Assembly (NCBI GenBank): GCA_900540785.1
Contig: UQHF01000011.1
Span: 38,735 to 102,734, forward strand
Direction of reading: 5' to 3'
DNA: 64,000 nt
Source: an uncultured Blautia sp.
GTDB lineage: Bacteria > Bacillota > Clostridia > Lachnospirales > Lachnospiraceae
Position numbers and translations under genes: made by a program. The notes beneath the pieces are model-generated. The model did not search any database. It was not told the DNA's origin and saw nothing but the letters and a program-made list of their open reading frames with translations. How positions within the stretch are numbered: position 1 is the stretch's first letter; each line of letters starts with the position of its first letter. This document shows positions 52,625 to 62,658 of this stretch, one piece after another.

Positions 52625-53860
52625 ATGAAATGGAAACTTACGAAACAGGAGAGAAACTGGGTGCTTTACGATGTGGGAAATTCGGCATTCACTCTCCTGA
52701 TCGCAACCATTCTGCCGATTTATTTTAATTATCTTGCAGATAAGGGCGGATTAAGTGATGTAGAGTATCTGGCATACTGGGGTTATGCTGCGTCAGTTGT
52801 TACGCTTCTGGTAGCGCTTCTCGGTCCTGTTATTGGAACGTTAGCGGATACAGAAGGATATAAAAAGCCTATTTTTGTTGCATTTATTCTTGTGGGAACT
52901 GTTTCCTGTATCTGTCTCGGCATGGCAGAAAACTGGCTTTTATTTCTTGTTGTTTTTATTATTGCAAAGGTGGGATATTCAGGAAGCCTTATTTTTTACG
53001 ATTCTATGCTTTCTGATGTGACTACAAAAGAAAGGATGGATGAAGTATCTTCACGAGGATATGCATGGGGCTATATTGGAAGCTGTATTCCTTTTGTAAT
53101 CTGCCTTTTTATTGTGCTTGGTTCAGGAACTTTGGGGCTTTCTATGGAAACGGCAATGGGAATTGCATTTATTATTATCAGTGCGTGGTGGCTTTTATTT
53201 TCCCTGCCCCTTTTAAAAATTTACAGACAGAAATATTACATAAAAAAGAAAAAGAATGCAGTTGCAGACAGTTTTAAAAGGATATGGAGCACTCTGAAAA
53301 ATGCAGGGAATGAGAAGAAGATTTTATTTTTTCTGATTGCTTTTTTCTTTTATATTGATGGCGTGTACACGATTATTGATATGGCAACTGCCTATGGTTC
53401 TGCCCTGGGTCTTGACAGTACCGGTCTTCTTCTGGCTCTTCTCGTTACACAGATTGTGGCGTTTCCTTTTGCTATTTTATTTGGAAGACTTGCACAGAAA
53501 TACCCCGTAGAAAAATTGATTACCTTCTGTGTGACTGCTTATTTTGGCATTGCCGTACTTGCCATGTTCCTTCACAGTCAGTGGCAGTTCTGGGTTCTTG
53601 CAGTTCTCGTTGGAATGTTCCAGGGAGGAGTTCAGGCGCTTTCCCGGTCTTATTTTACAAAAATCATACCGCCGGAACAGTCTGGAGAATATTTCGGGAT
53701 TCTTGATATTTGCGGAAAAGGAGCTTCCTTTGTGGGAACAACGATTGTAAGTGTTGTCTCTCAGGTTACGGGAAATATGAATCTTGGAGTGGGAATGATC
53801 GCGATTCTTTTTGTAGTGGGACTTTTCTTTTTCAGAAAAGCCGCCACAACAAACGCATAA
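52625..53860 (+). CDS. UMF1-type MFS transporter
   Basis: The 411-residue protein has about twelve helices and begins ERNWVLYDVGNSAFTLLIATILPIYF-like sequence, the hallmark of the UMF1 (Atg22-like) group of the major facilitator superfamily. The loop LADTEGYKKP corresponds to the MFS signature. It stands alone, convergent with a DUF368 gene. Some relatives move amino acids or maltose-type sugars; the substrate here is unknown. Confidence 0.88.
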   Translation: MKWKLTKQERNWVLYDVGNSAFTLLIATILPIYFNYLADKGGLSDVEYLAYWGYAASVVTLLVALLGPVIGTLADTEGYKKPIFVAFILVGTVSCICLGMAENWLLFLVVFIIAKVGYSGSLIFYDSMLSDVTTKERMDEVSSRGYAWGYIGSCIPFVICLFIVLGSGTLGLSMETAMGIAFIIISAWWLLFSLPLLKIYRQKYYIKKKKNAVADSFKRIWSTLKNAGNEKKILFFLIAFFFYIDGVYTIIDMATAYGSALGLDSTGLLLALLVTQIVAFPFAILFGRLAQKYPVEKLITFCVTAYFGIAVLAMFLHSQWQFWVLAVLVGMFQGGVQALSRSYFTKIIPPEQSGEYFGILDICGKGASFVGTTIVSVVSQVTGNMNLGVGMIAILFVVGLFFFRKAATTNA

Positions 53861-53878
53861 GAAAATAGAAATGGATTG

Positions 53879-53900
53879 GGCGGAGATTATTCTCCGCCTA
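53879..53900. terminator. short stem between convergent genes
   Basis: GGCGGAGA and TCTCCGCC pair around TTAT. The stem contains the stop codon of the DUF368 gene. The T-run is weak, so termination is uncertain. Confidence 0.4.
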
Positions 53901-54735
53901 ATTTACTTGCGATAAACCAGCCTAAAGCAAACGTAATGACGCCTGTTCCTATCATAAGGACGGAGATGCCGCTCCAGTCGGTTTTCATTAAAATGGCAAC
54001 AGGAGAAGCGAGGATCAGTCCGATGATTCCATAATATGCGTGAACTTCTGCTTTTGCAAAAATAAATTCTATGAGTTTTGCAATTAAAAAGATACCGATC
54101 ACGACGCCGATTCCAAAGGGGATTAAAACACCCATGCCTGCTGCAAGACCAGCCATATCAAACTGGATCAGTGCATCGACAAAGTCATTGATCGTCTTTA
54201 AAATGGTATCGTAATATCCGAGAAGCATCAGCATCATGGAACCGCTTACACCGGGGACAACCATAGTTGCGGCAGCAATAATTCCAACGCCGAACAGCTT
54301 GATGATATTGATAAGACCAAAGCTTACATCTGCGCTGTTTCCGCCGGTTTCTCCCAGAAGAGCCATTAAAATAACAATACCGAAGAAAATCAGAAATGGG
54401 ATCATTTTATCTACGGTTACTGTATGTCCTTTTACTTTTTTGAAAATAAATGGAAGACTCCCTGCAATCAATCCACAAAAAGCAAGATTTGTGGGGATAG
54501 GATACGCTGTAAGTAAAAACTCAAACAGTCTCGACAGAGCAACAATGGCAATTCCGGCTCCTGCAAAAACAGGGATCAGTAATTTCAGACTTTCTTTAAA
54601 TTCGCTTTTCAGATGTGTAATGGCATGGATCAGTCTGTCGTACAGGCCCATAGCGACCATCATAGTTCCGCCGCTTACACCGGGAATAATATTGGCAATT
54701 CCGACAACCATACCCTGGAGGATTTGTTTAATCAT
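53887..54735 (-). CDS. DUF368 membrane protein
   Basis: The 282-residue protein has about eight helices and the paired DUF368 motifs GIANIIPGVSGGTMMVAMGLYDRL and AAATMVVPGVSGSMMLMLLGYYD. The internal duplication is plain. DUF368 proteins have been linked to undecaprenyl-phosphate recycling (PopT class), so a role in cell-wall lipid carrier transport is likely, by family. Confidence 0.9.
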   Translation of the reverse strand: MIKQILQGMVVGIANIIPGVSGGTMMVAMGLYDRLIHAITHLKSEFKESLKLLIPVFAGAGIAIVALSRLFEFLLTAYPIPTNLAFCGLIAGSLPFIFKKVKGHTVTVDKMIPFLIFFGIVILMALLGETGGNSADVSFGLINIIKLFGVGIIAAATMVVPGVSGSMMLMLLGYYDTILKTINDFVDALIQFDMAGLAAGMGVLIPFGIGVVIGIFLIAKLIEFIFAKAEVHAYYGIIGLILASPVAILMKTDWSGISVLMIGTGVITFALGWFIASKLGGE

Positions 54736-54861
54736 TTTTACGCCTTTCTGTATATTTCTTCTTGTTTTTCTGCTGCATGTAGCAACAGTAACTACTCTCA
54801 GAAATTTATCATACTTTCATACAGGACGCAAGTATTTTGAAGTATTTATTTTGTCCCGTTG

Positions 54862-54890
54862 TGGACATAAGGAAAAAAGTGTGTTAGAAT
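54862..54890 (+). promoter_or_regulatory. possible promoter of rho
   Basis: TGGACA (54862-54867) and TAGAAT (54885-54890) are 17 bases apart, giving a leader of about 145 bases. The rest of 54736-55042 holds no gene; a long leader is common for rho, which regulates itself. Confidence 0.5.
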
Positions 54891-55042
54891 AAAAGGCAGA
54901 GTCAAAACAAAACATTCTGATTTCAGATGTTCGTGTCATTTCAGACATTTTACCCGTTACATTGATTTTTTAACATTTACACATTTACATAAGATATATT
55001 TTTTTAAGCAAGAAGAAGTATGGATAGCAGAGGATTATAAAA

Positions 55043-56500
55043 ATGATGAGAGAAAAGTATGAGTCATTGTCACTTGCAACTTTAAAGGACCTTGCAAAGG
55101 CAAGAAAACTGAAAGGTGTTTCCACTTTGAGGAAACCGGAATTGATTGAAAGAATGCTTCAGGAAGATGAGAAGCAGGGAGCAGTATCATCCGGTGGAGA
55201 AGCAATCCGGGAACCAGAGAGAGAAGACACAGAAAAGACAGACGAAAGAATAGAAGAAAAAACATTCGAAAGAACACCAGAAAGAGAGACTGCAGGAGAA
55301 AATCGGGAGACAGGAGAAGGACAGACGAGAGAGTACGTAAGACCGCGCCCTTCAGAGGGAATCCAGCAGCTTGACAGCGGAGAGAAGGCAAACGGAATTC
55401 TTGAGGTTCTTCCTGACGGATATGGCTTTATCCGTTGTGCTAATTATCTTCCGGGAGAAAACGATGTGTATGTTTCCCCTTCTCAGATTCGCCGTTTTAA
55501 TTTAAAAACAGGTGATATTATTCAGGGGAATACAAGGATCAAAACGCAGGGAGAAAAATTCAGCGCTCTTTTATATGTAACTTCGATCAATGGGTTTCAC
55601 CCGAGCGAGGGACAGAGAAGATATAATTTCGAGGATATGACCCCGATTTTTCCAAATGAGCGCCTGAGAATGGAACGTCCCGGCGGAACAACTGCCATGA
55701 GGATTGTGGACTTGATAAGCCCCATCGGAAAAGGGCAGAGAGGTATGATCGTATCTCCTCCAAAGGCCGGAAAGACAACACTTTTAAAAGATGTGGCAAA
55801 GTCCATTCTCCGCAACAACAGAGATATGCACCTGATCATTCTTCTCATTGATGAGCGTCCGGAGGAGGTAACAGATATTCGTGAAGCAATCCAGGGACCG
55901 AATGTGGAGGTTATTTACTCTACCTTTGACGAACAGCCGGATCATCATAAGCGTGTGTCAGAGATGGTAATAGAAAGAGCAAGACGTCTTGTAGAACATA
56001 AAAAAGACGTGACCATTCTTCTTGACTCTATTACACGTCTGGCAAGAGCGTATAACCTTGTAATTCCTCCGAGCGGCAGAACACTTTCAGGAGGTCTTGA
56101 TCCTGCAGCCCTTCATATGCCGAAGCGTTTCTTTGGCGCTGCCCGGAATATGCGTGAGGGAGGTAGTCTTACCATTCTTGCAACAGCTCTTGTAGATACA
56201 GGAAGCAAGATGGACGATGTAATTTATGAGGAGTTTAAGGGAACCGGTAATATGGAGCTTGTTCTTGACAGAAAGCTTCAGGAAAAACGTGTATTTCCTG
56301 CCATTGATATACAGAAGTCAGGGACAAGGCGCGAGGATCTTCTTCTTTCCGGAGAGGAGCAGGAGGCAGTATACAATATGCGGAAAGCCTTAAACGGAAT
56401 GAAGGCAGAGGATGCAGTAGAGCAGATTTTAAATATGTTTGCCCGTACAAAGAATAACGATGAGTTTGTACAGATGGCAAAAAAACAGAAATTTTTATAA
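55043..56500 (+). CDS. rho: transcription termination factor Rho
   Basis: Rho is an RNA-driven hexameric helicase. The 485 residues comprise an N-terminal helical domain (LATLKDLAKARKLKG), an acidic, low-complexity insert of ~70 residues (about 40-110), the RNA-binding cold-shock-like domain (GILEVLPDGYGFIR) and the ATPase core with Walker A SPPKAGKTTLLKD. The insert is typical of clostridial and actinobacterial Rho. GAGGA precedes tandem ATGs at 55043 and 55046. Confidence 0.96.
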   Translation: MMREKYESLSLATLKDLAKARKLKGVSTLRKPELIERMLQEDEKQGAVSSGGEAIREPEREDTEKTDERIEEKTFERTPERETAGENRETGEGQTREYVRPRPSEGIQQLDSGEKANGILEVLPDGYGFIRCANYLPGENDVYVSPSQIRRFNLKTGDIIQGNTRIKTQGEKFSALLYVTSINGFHPSEGQRRYNFEDMTPIFPNERLRMERPGGTTAMRIVDLISPIGKGQRGMIVSPPKAGKTTLLKDVAKSILRNNRDMHLIILLIDERPEEVTDIREAIQGPNVEVIYSTFDEQPDHHKRVSEMVIERARRLVEHKKDVTILLDSITRLARAYNLVIPPSGRTLSGGLDPAALHMPKRFFGAARNMREGGSLTILATALVDTGSKMDDVIYEEFKGTGNMELVLDRKLQEKRVFPAIDIQKSGTRREDLLLSGEEQEAVYNMRKALNGMKAEDAVEQILNMFARTKNNDEFVQMAKKQKFL

Positions 56501-56606
56501 ATATCTTGCATTTGCGCTATGTATATGATATAATCAAAAAGCTGTTTAATAGAGAAATTCGTCAAGTAATACGAATAAATAGAAGGTATATAGAGAGGTG
56601 AAAATC

Positions 56607-56810
56607 ATGAGAGAAGGAATCCATCCAAACTACCATCAGGCAACTGTAACCTGTAACTGCGGAAACACATTTACAACAGGTTCTACAAAAGAGGACATCC
56701 ACGTAGAAATCTGCTCCAAATGCCATCCGTTCTACACAGGACAGCAGAAGGCTGCTCAGGCTCGCGGACGTATCGATAAGTTCAACAGAAAATATGGTCT
56801 GAACAAATAA
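56607..56810 (+). CDS. rpmE: ribosomal protein bL31
   Basis: The 67-residue large-subunit protein is of the zinc-binding (C+) type: it carries CNCGNTF and EICSKCHPFYTG. The ATG at 56607 follows GAGAGGTGA; a GTG at 56598 would put the start on the ribosome site. It lies between rho and DUF1385 in the conserved order. Confidence 0.96.
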   Translation: MREGIHPNYHQATVTCNCGNTFTTGSTKEDIHVEICSKCHPFYTGQQKAAQARGRIDKFNRKYGLNK

Positions 56811-56830
56811 TTAAAGAATATTACAGTGAG

Positions 56831-56862
56831 AAGGTTGAGGTTGGGAAATCTCAACCTTTCTT
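56831..56862 (+). terminator. terminator after rpmE
   Basis: AAGGTTGAG pairs with CTCAACCTT, followed by TCTTTG. Read-through to the next gene is possible because the T-run is broken. Confidence 0.6.
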
Positions 56863-56880
56863 TGTATCAGGAGAACGAAT

Positions 56881-57873
56881 ATGAAACCATCAAATATTGG
56901 CGGACAGGCAGTTATGGAAGGCATTATGATGCGCCATAAAGATAAGTATTCCATAGCGGTGCGCCGTCCGGACAACGAAATAGAGCTGAAGGTGGAGGAT
57001 TATAAATGCATCTTTGGCAATGCAAAAATCTGGAGAAAACCGCTGATCCGCGGTGTGGTAAGCTTTGTGGACTCTCTTGTTGTGGGAATGAAATGCCTGA
57101 TGTATTCTGCAGAAATTGCAGGAGATGAGGAAGATGAGGAGGAAGCAAAGAAAACGGCACATCTTTCGGAAGACGAAAAGGCGAAGAAAAAAGCAAAAGA
57201 GGATAAAATGTTTAAGCTGCTTCTGTATGTGACCGTTGCGTTTTCTATTGTGATTTCCATTGCAGCTTTTATGCTTCTTCCTTATGTGCTTGCAAGTCTC
57301 CTCAGAAAAATCGGGGCAACAGAAGTGATCGTAACTATAGTGGAAGCTTTTGTGAAGCTTGCGTTATTTATGGGCTATATGATTCTGATTTCCAGAATGA
57401 AGGATATTCAGAGAACTTTTATGTACCACGGAGCAGAGCATAAATGTATCAACTGTGTGGAACACGGTCTGCCCCTTACTGTGGAAAACGTAATGAAGAG
57501 TTCAAGACAGCACAGACGCTGTGGAACAAGCTTTTTATTTCTTGTTATGATAGTAAGTATTTTTCTTCATTTTATTTTTGTACTTGTGCCGTTTTACTGG
57601 GTGCGCCTGTTCGGAAGAATACTCATGGTTCCGGTCGTGGCAGGCATTTCTTTTGAGATGATCCAGTGGGCAGGAAGGACAGACAGTAAGCTTGCAGATA
57701 TTTTGAGCAAACCGGGACTTGCCATGCAGAAGCTGACAACAAAAGAGCCGACAGAAGATATGGCGGAGGTTGCCATCAAAGCAGTGGAGGCAGTGTTTGA
57801 CTGGAGAACCTATCTGAAAGAAGAATTTGGCGTGGACGTTTCAGAAGACAAAACTTCGGAGGCGGAAGCATGA
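56881..57873 (+). CDS. DUF1385 membrane protein
   Basis: The 330-residue protein begins NIGGQAVMEGIMMRHKDKYS, the DUF1385 hallmark, and carries FMYHGAEHKCINCVEHG with conserved His/Cys, then four or five helices. It sits between rpmE and prmC as in many Firmicutes. The function is not established. A charged KK/EE-rich cytoplasmic loop lies near residues 82-108. The stop overlaps the prmC start (ATGA). Confidence 0.9.
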   Translation: MKPSNIGGQAVMEGIMMRHKDKYSIAVRRPDNEIELKVEDYKCIFGNAKIWRKPLIRGVVSFVDSLVVGMKCLMYSAEIAGDEEDEEEAKKTAHLSEDEKAKKKAKEDKMFKLLLYVTVAFSIVISIAAFMLLPYVLASLLRKIGATEVIVTIVEAFVKLALFMGYMILISRMKDIQRTFMYHGAEHKCINCVEHGLPLTVENVMKSSRQHRRCGTSFLFLVMIVSIFLHFIFVLVPFYWVRLFGRILMVPVVAGISFEMIQWAGRTDSKLADILSKPGLAMQKLTTKEPTEDMAEVAIKAVEAVFDWRTYLKEEFGVDVSEDKTSEAEA

Positions 57874-58745
57874 GAGGGGAAACCTGGGAAGCGCTTTTAA
57901 AAGAAGGACAGGAAATCCTGGAAGCTGCCGGGATTGAGGAAGCCGGGCTGGACGCCTGGCTCCTTCTGGAATATGAGAGCGGAAAAAACAGAGCTTACTA
58001 TTTTGCCCACAGCAAAGAAGAGGCAGAAGAAGGCATAAAAGAGCCTTATATGGAAAAAATCAGGAAACGGGCGCAGCATATTCCCCTTCAGCATTTGACG
58101 CACCAGGGTTATTTTATGGGATATGAGTTTTATGTAGATGAAAATGTTCTTGTGCCAAGACAGGATACAGAAATTCTTGTGGAGGAGTCTCTCTCCCTCA
58201 TAAAAGACAAACAAGAACCACAGATTCTTGATATGTGTACAGGTTCCGGCTGCATTCTTTTAAGCCTTCTTCTTGAGCGGGGAGACGCAGAAGGGACAGG
58301 CGCGGATCTTTCCGAAAAAGCGCTTTCTGTTGCAGAAAAAAACAGGGGGACGTACCATCTGGAAATGCGCGCGGAGCTTATAAAAAGCAATCTGTTTCAA
58401 AGTGCATATTTTGAGGAGAAAAAAGAAAGCTTTGATATGATCGTTTCCAATCCGCCGTATATCCCTACAGAAGAAATCAAAAAGCTTCAGGCAGAGGTGC
58501 GCTTTCACGACCCATTTATGGCGCTTGACGGAAAAGAGGACGGACTGTATTTTTACAGGAAAATCGCGGAAAACGCCGGAAAATATTTAAAACCGGGCGG
58601 TTTTCTTGCCTGTGAAATCGGGTGCAGTCAGGGTGAAGAGGTAAAGGAAATGTTTGAAAGCTGCGGTTTTTCAGAGGTAAAAGTAATAAAAGATCTGGCA
58701 GGGCTTGACCGTGTAGTGCGGGGACAACTGCCGGAGCGAAAGTAG
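57870..58745 (+). CDS. prmC: peptide chain release factor methyltransferase
   Basis: PrmC methylates the glutamine of the GGQ motif in release factors. The 291 residues have the N-terminal helical domain, the SAM-binding LDMCTGSGCILLSLL and the catalytic NPPY (VSNPPYIP). It is coupled to the DUF1385 gene and followed 30 bases later by its substrate gene prfA. Confidence 0.95.
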   Translation: MRGETWEALLKEGQEILEAAGIEEAGLDAWLLLEYESGKNRAYYFAHSKEEAEEGIKEPYMEKIRKRAQHIPLQHLTHQGYFMGYEFYVDENVLVPRQDTEILVEESLSLIKDKQEPQILDMCTGSGCILLSLLLERGDAEGTGADLSEKALSVAEKNRGTYHLEMRAELIKSNLFQSAYFEEKKESFDMIVSNPPYIPTEEIKKLQAEVRFHDPFMALDGKEDGLYFYRKIAENAGKYLKPGGFLACEIGCSQGEEVKEMFESCGFSEVKVIKDLAGLDRVVRGQLPERK

Positions 58746-58775
58746 ATAAACACAGAGGAAACCGGGAGGAAAATC

Positions 58776-59852
58776 ATGTTTGATAAATTAGACGATTTAC
58801 TAATCCGATTTGAGGAAGTTTTAAATGAGCTGGGAGAGCCGGGAGTTACAGATAACCAGGAGCATTTTCAGCGTCTTATGAAAGAACAGAGCGATCTGCA
58901 GCCGATCGTAGAGGCATATAAAGAGTACAAAGGCTGTAAAGAAACCATTCAGGACAGCCTTTCCATGCTGGAAGAGGAAAAAGACGAAGAAATGCGTGAT
59001 ATGCTCAAAGAAGAGCTTTCTGACGCAAAGAAGCGTGTGGAAGAGCTGGAGCATGAGCTGAAGATTCTTCTTCTTCCAAAAGACCCGAACGATAATAAAA
59101 ACGTAATCGTGGAGATCCGCGGAGGTGCCGGTGGAGACGAGGCAGCTCTTTTTGCAGCCGAAATTTACCGTATGTATGTAAAATATGCAGAGTCCCGCAG
59201 ATGGAAAACAGAAATGTTAAGCTTAAATGAAAACGGGATCGGCGGATTCAAGGAAGTTACGTTTATGATAACAGGAGCGGGGGCATATTCCCGTCTGAAA
59301 TATGAAAGCGGCGTTCACCGTGTACAGCGAGTTCCGGAAACAGAGTCCGGCGGACGTATTCATACTTCCACCTGTACCGTTGCCATTATGCCGGAGGCGG
59401 AGGAGATTGATTTCCATCTTGACTTAAATGAATGTAAATTTGACGTATTCCGTGCTTCCGGAAACGGCGGACAGTGCGTCAACACAACAGACTCTGCCGT
59501 TCGTCTTACCCATATCCCGACAGGCATTGTCATTTCCTGTCAGGACGAAAAGTCACAGCTTAAAAACAAAGATAAGGCGCTGAAAGTTCTCCGTTCCCGT
59601 CTTTATGAGATGGAGCTTGCAAAGCAGCATGACGCAGAGGCAGAGGCAAGAAGAAGCCAGATTGGAACAGGAGACCGTTCCGAGAAAATCCGTACCTACA
59701 ATTTCCCGCAGGGACGTGTGACAGACCACAGGATCAAGCTGACCCTTCATCGCCTGGAAAACATTTTAAACGGAGATCTGGACGAGGTGATCGACAGCCT
59801 GATCGCAGCAGATCAGGCAGCAAAATTGAGTAACTTACAGGAAGAAGAATAA
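58776..59852 (+). CDS. prfA: peptide chain release factor 1
   Basis: RF1 ends translation at UAA and UAG. The 358 residues show the GGQ motif in ASGNGGQCVNTTDSAVRL and the codon-recognition PxT-type region in VQRVPETESGG. Length is standard. GGGAGG precedes the ATG. It closes the rho-rpmE-DUF1385-prmC-prfA block. Confidence 0.96.
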   Translation: MFDKLDDLLIRFEEVLNELGEPGVTDNQEHFQRLMKEQSDLQPIVEAYKEYKGCKETIQDSLSMLEEEKDEEMRDMLKEELSDAKKRVEELEHELKILLLPKDPNDNKNVIVEIRGGAGGDEAALFAAEIYRMYVKYAESRRWKTEMLSLNENGIGGFKEVTFMITGAGAYSRLKYESGVHRVQRVPETESGGRIHTSTCTVAIMPEAEEIDFHLDLNECKFDVFRASGNGGQCVNTTDSAVRLTHIPTGIVISCQDEKSQLKNKDKALKVLRSRLYEMELAKQHDAEAEARRSQIGTGDRSEKIRTYNFPQGRVTDHRIKLTLHRLENILNGDLDEVIDSLIAADQAAKLSNLQEEE

Positions 59853-59880
59853 ACGAAAATGCAATAAAAAGCAGAATAAT

Positions 59881-59918
59881 AAAACTGGCGGAGAGACTAC
59901 TCTTCGCCAGTTTTATTA
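59881..59918. terminator. bidirectional terminator after prfA
   Basis: AAAACTGGCG and CGCCAGTTTT form a perfect 10-base-pair stem with AT-rich flanks, between convergent genes. Confidence 0.85.
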
Positions 59919-59954
59919 TAGAGCCTTATTATTTTGCAAAATACTGCATATTTT

Positions 59955-61265
59955 CTATTTTGTTTTTTCCGGTGAGTAGAACATAAAGAATAATGCGCTT
60001 ACAAGAAGCATATAGGGATAATATAAATTTGGCATAATATCAAATGCGGAAATTTCACAGCCAAGTTCTGTCGCGGCAGAGATGGCAACAAGCATCTGCG
60101 CACCGTAGGGAATCACGCCCTGGAATACACAGGAAAAGGTATCCAGGATAGAAGCTGTATTTCTTGGAGAAATACCGTAATCCTCCGCCATTTCTTTTGC
60201 AATAGGGTTTGCCATAACAATCGCCACTGTATTATTTGCAGTTGCCACGTCCATTGCGCCTACAAGAAGTCCCATTCCAAGTTTTCCGCCCTTTTTGCTT
60301 TTAAAAATCTTCCGTATAAAATTCAGAAGAGCGGTAAAGCCGTCGTATTCCTGAATCAGAGCGCAGATGGCGGAAACGAGAATTGCCACCATAGTGGTTT
60401 CATACATTCCGGAAGCGCCGGATCCCATATTTGAAAGAAGGTCTGTCGCCTGTGTTGCTCCTGTTGCCAGCATGATCACAGAGCCGGACAGAATTCCGAT
60501 CAAAAGAACAACAAACACGTTGATTCCGATAATTCCGCCAATGAGCACAAGAAGATACGGAACAACCTGGATCAGATCGTAATCTTTGACAATAGCAGTT
60601 CCTGCATCGCTTCCTGAGGTACGGATAAAAATAATGATCAGGGTAGCTACGGCAGCGGGGAGGGCAATCCAGAAGTTTGCACGGAATTTATCTTTCATGG
60701 CGCAGCCTTGGCCGTTGCAGGCTGCAATAGTGGTATCGGAGATAAAGGAAAGGTTGTCTCCAAACATAGCGCCGCCCATAACAGCGCCGACACATAAAGG
60801 CGCGGAAAAACCGGAGCCGTTTGAAACAGCAACAGCGATCGGGGTAATTAAAGTAATCGTACCCACAGAAGTTCCCATTGCAAGAGAAACGAAACAGCTT
60901 ACTACAAAGAGAACGATAACTGCAAAACGTGCCGGAATGATGGATAAGAGAAAATATGCTACGCTTTCTGCGCTTCCTCTTCCCACAACACCGACAAAGA
61001 TTCCGGCAGTCATAAAAATTAAAATCATAGTAATAATATTTTTGTCTCCTACACCCTTTGCCATAACTGCCAGCTTTTCGTCAAAGCTCAGTTTGGGGTT
61101 TTGCACACATGCCACAAGAAGAGCAGTGAGAAAGGAGACGACAATGGGGATATTATAAAATCCCATAGGAATGTGAAGTACATATTCAAATAAAATTCCA
61201 AGTCCAAGATACATGACAAGGAATACAGCGATTGGAAGAAGCGCCCTCCAATTTCCTTTTTTCAT
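59955..61265 (-). CDS. NhaC-type Na+/H+ antiporter family protein
   Basis: The 436-residue protein has about eleven helices and family motifs such as FVSLAMGTSVGTITLITPIAVAV, GAMFGDNLSFISDTTIAA and ATANNTVAIVMANPIAKEM. These are typical of NhaC/YuiF-like carriers in the ion-transporter superfamily. It could move Na+/H+ or an organic acid or amino acid; relatives include both. GGAGG precedes the ATG. It is divergent from the alcohol-dehydrogenase gene. Confidence 0.88.
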   Translation of the reverse strand: MKKGNWRALLPIAVFLVMYLGLGILFEYVLHIPMGFYNIPIVVSFLTALLVACVQNPKLSFDEKLAVMAKGVGDKNIITMILIFMTAGIFVGVVGRGSAESVAYFLLSIIPARFAVIVLFVVSCFVSLAMGTSVGTITLITPIAVAVSNGSGFSAPLCVGAVMGGAMFGDNLSFISDTTIAACNGQGCAMKDKFRANFWIALPAAVATLIIIFIRTSGSDAGTAIVKDYDLIQVVPYLLVLIGGIIGINVFVVLLIGILSGSVIMLATGATQATDLLSNMGSGASGMYETTMVAILVSAICALIQEYDGFTALLNFIRKIFKSKKGGKLGMGLLVGAMDVATANNTVAIVMANPIAKEMAEDYGISPRNTASILDTFSCVFQGVIPYGAQMLVAISAATELGCEISAFDIMPNLYYPYMLLVSALFFMFYSPEKTK

Positions 61266-61416
61266 ATCAAATTTCCTCCATAAAAGTATTTCTTTCCCAT
61301 TGTAACATTAAATGAGCAAGGACTCCACATAAAAATGAAAAAGCTGTTTCAAAAAGTGGATTTTCACGGAAAAAGCTCTTATAATGAAAGAAACAGTTTG
61401 GAAACGGGGGTAAAAA

Positions 61417-62454
61417 ATGTTAGCGTATACTTATGTGGAAAAAGGAAAATTTGAACTCAGGGAAAAAGAAAAACCGGTGCTCCGGGATGAAAAAGACGCG
61501 ATTGTAAAAGTGACGCTTTCCAGCATTTGTACAAGCGATCTTCATATTAAACATGGTTCTGTGCCAAGGGCTGTGCCCGGGATTATAGTCGGACATGAAA
61601 TGGTGGGGATTGTGGAGCAGACAGGTTCAGAGGTGAAAAAAGTAAAGCCGGGAGACAGAGTGACGGTAAATGTGGAAACATTTTGTGGAAAGTGTTTCTT
61701 CTGTCAGAAGGGCTATGTGAATAACTGCACAGACAAATACGGAGGCTGGGCATTAGGCTGTCGTATTGATGGCGGACAGGCGGAATATGTTCGTGTGCCG
61801 TACGCAGACCAGGGTTTAAACGTGATTCCTGAAACAGTTACAGATGAGCAGGCATTATTTGTGGGAGATATTCTTGCAACAGGATTCTGGGCTGCCAGAA
61901 TTTCAGAAATCAAAGAGGAAGATACGGTTTTGATTCTGGGAGCAGGTCCGACAGGAATCTGTACGCTTCTCTGTGTTATGCTGAAAAAACCAAAGCGGAT
62001 CATTGTCTGTGAAAAAGATAAGGTAAGAAGAGATTTTGTACGCAAATATTATCCAGAGGTTATTCTTGCAGAGCCGGAAAACCTTCCGGAATTTGTCCGG
62101 AAAAACAGCGAACATGGCGGAGCCGATGTGGTTCTGGAGGTGGCAGGAGCAAAAGACACCTTCCGCCTGGCGTGGGAGTGCGCCCGACCCAACGCTGTTG
62201 TAACAGTAGTGGCGCTCTATGAGGAAGCGCAGATACTTCCCCTTCCGGAAATGTACGGAAAAAATCTTACTTTTAAGACAGGCGGTGTGGACGGCTGCGA
62301 CTGCGAAGAAATCCTGCGTCTTATTGCGGAAGGAAAAATAGATACGACGCCGCTGATCACACACAGATATTCTCTTTCCCACATTGAAGAGGCATATGAT
62401 CTGTTTGAAAACAGAAAGGATAATGTAGTTAAAATTGCAGTATTTACAGAATAA
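61417..62454 (+). CDS. zinc-dependent alcohol/polyol dehydrogenase
   Basis: This 345-residue medium-chain dehydrogenase has a catalytic-zinc region (CTSDLHIKHG, then GHEMVG), a full structural-zinc loop (CGKCFFCQKGYVNNC), and a Rossmann motif LGAGPTGICTLL. It oxidises alcohols or polyols, or reduces aldehydes and ketones, with NAD(P). A TATAAT at 61380-61385 may be its -10. The substrate cannot be told by eye. Confidence 0.9.
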   Translation: MLAYTYVEKGKFELREKEKPVLRDEKDAIVKVTLSSICTSDLHIKHGSVPRAVPGIIVGHEMVGIVEQTGSEVKKVKPGDRVTVNVETFCGKCFFCQKGYVNNCTDKYGGWALGCRIDGGQAEYVRVPYADQGLNVIPETVTDEQALFVGDILATGFWAARISEIKEEDTVLILGAGPTGICTLLCVMLKKPKRIIVCEKDKVRRDFVRKYYPEVILAEPENLPEFVRKNSEHGGADVVLEVAGAKDTFRLAWECARPNAVVTVVALYEEAQILPLPEMYGKNLTFKTGGVDGCDCEEILRLIAEGKIDTTPLITHRYSLSHIEEAYDLFENRKDNVVKIAVFTE

Positions 62455-62658
62455 TATTTCCGTGGATATTTGAATAGGAAAATCTAAAAATTTCATTGTA
62501 GCAGGAAATTGCAAGGATATGGACATATTTTCGTGAGCAGTAATCTTAAAACATAATAAATTTATAGTGCTTTTTTTAAATGTACACGTTATAATAAAGA
62601 TGATTGGAACTGTAAAAAGTCCGTTGCTGAAAACAAAGAAGATAAAGGAGAAGGTCAA

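Noticed and set aside
54897..55042. Riboswitch in the rho leader
   Set aside because: No conserved motif or strong stem was found; a plain long leader is sufficient.
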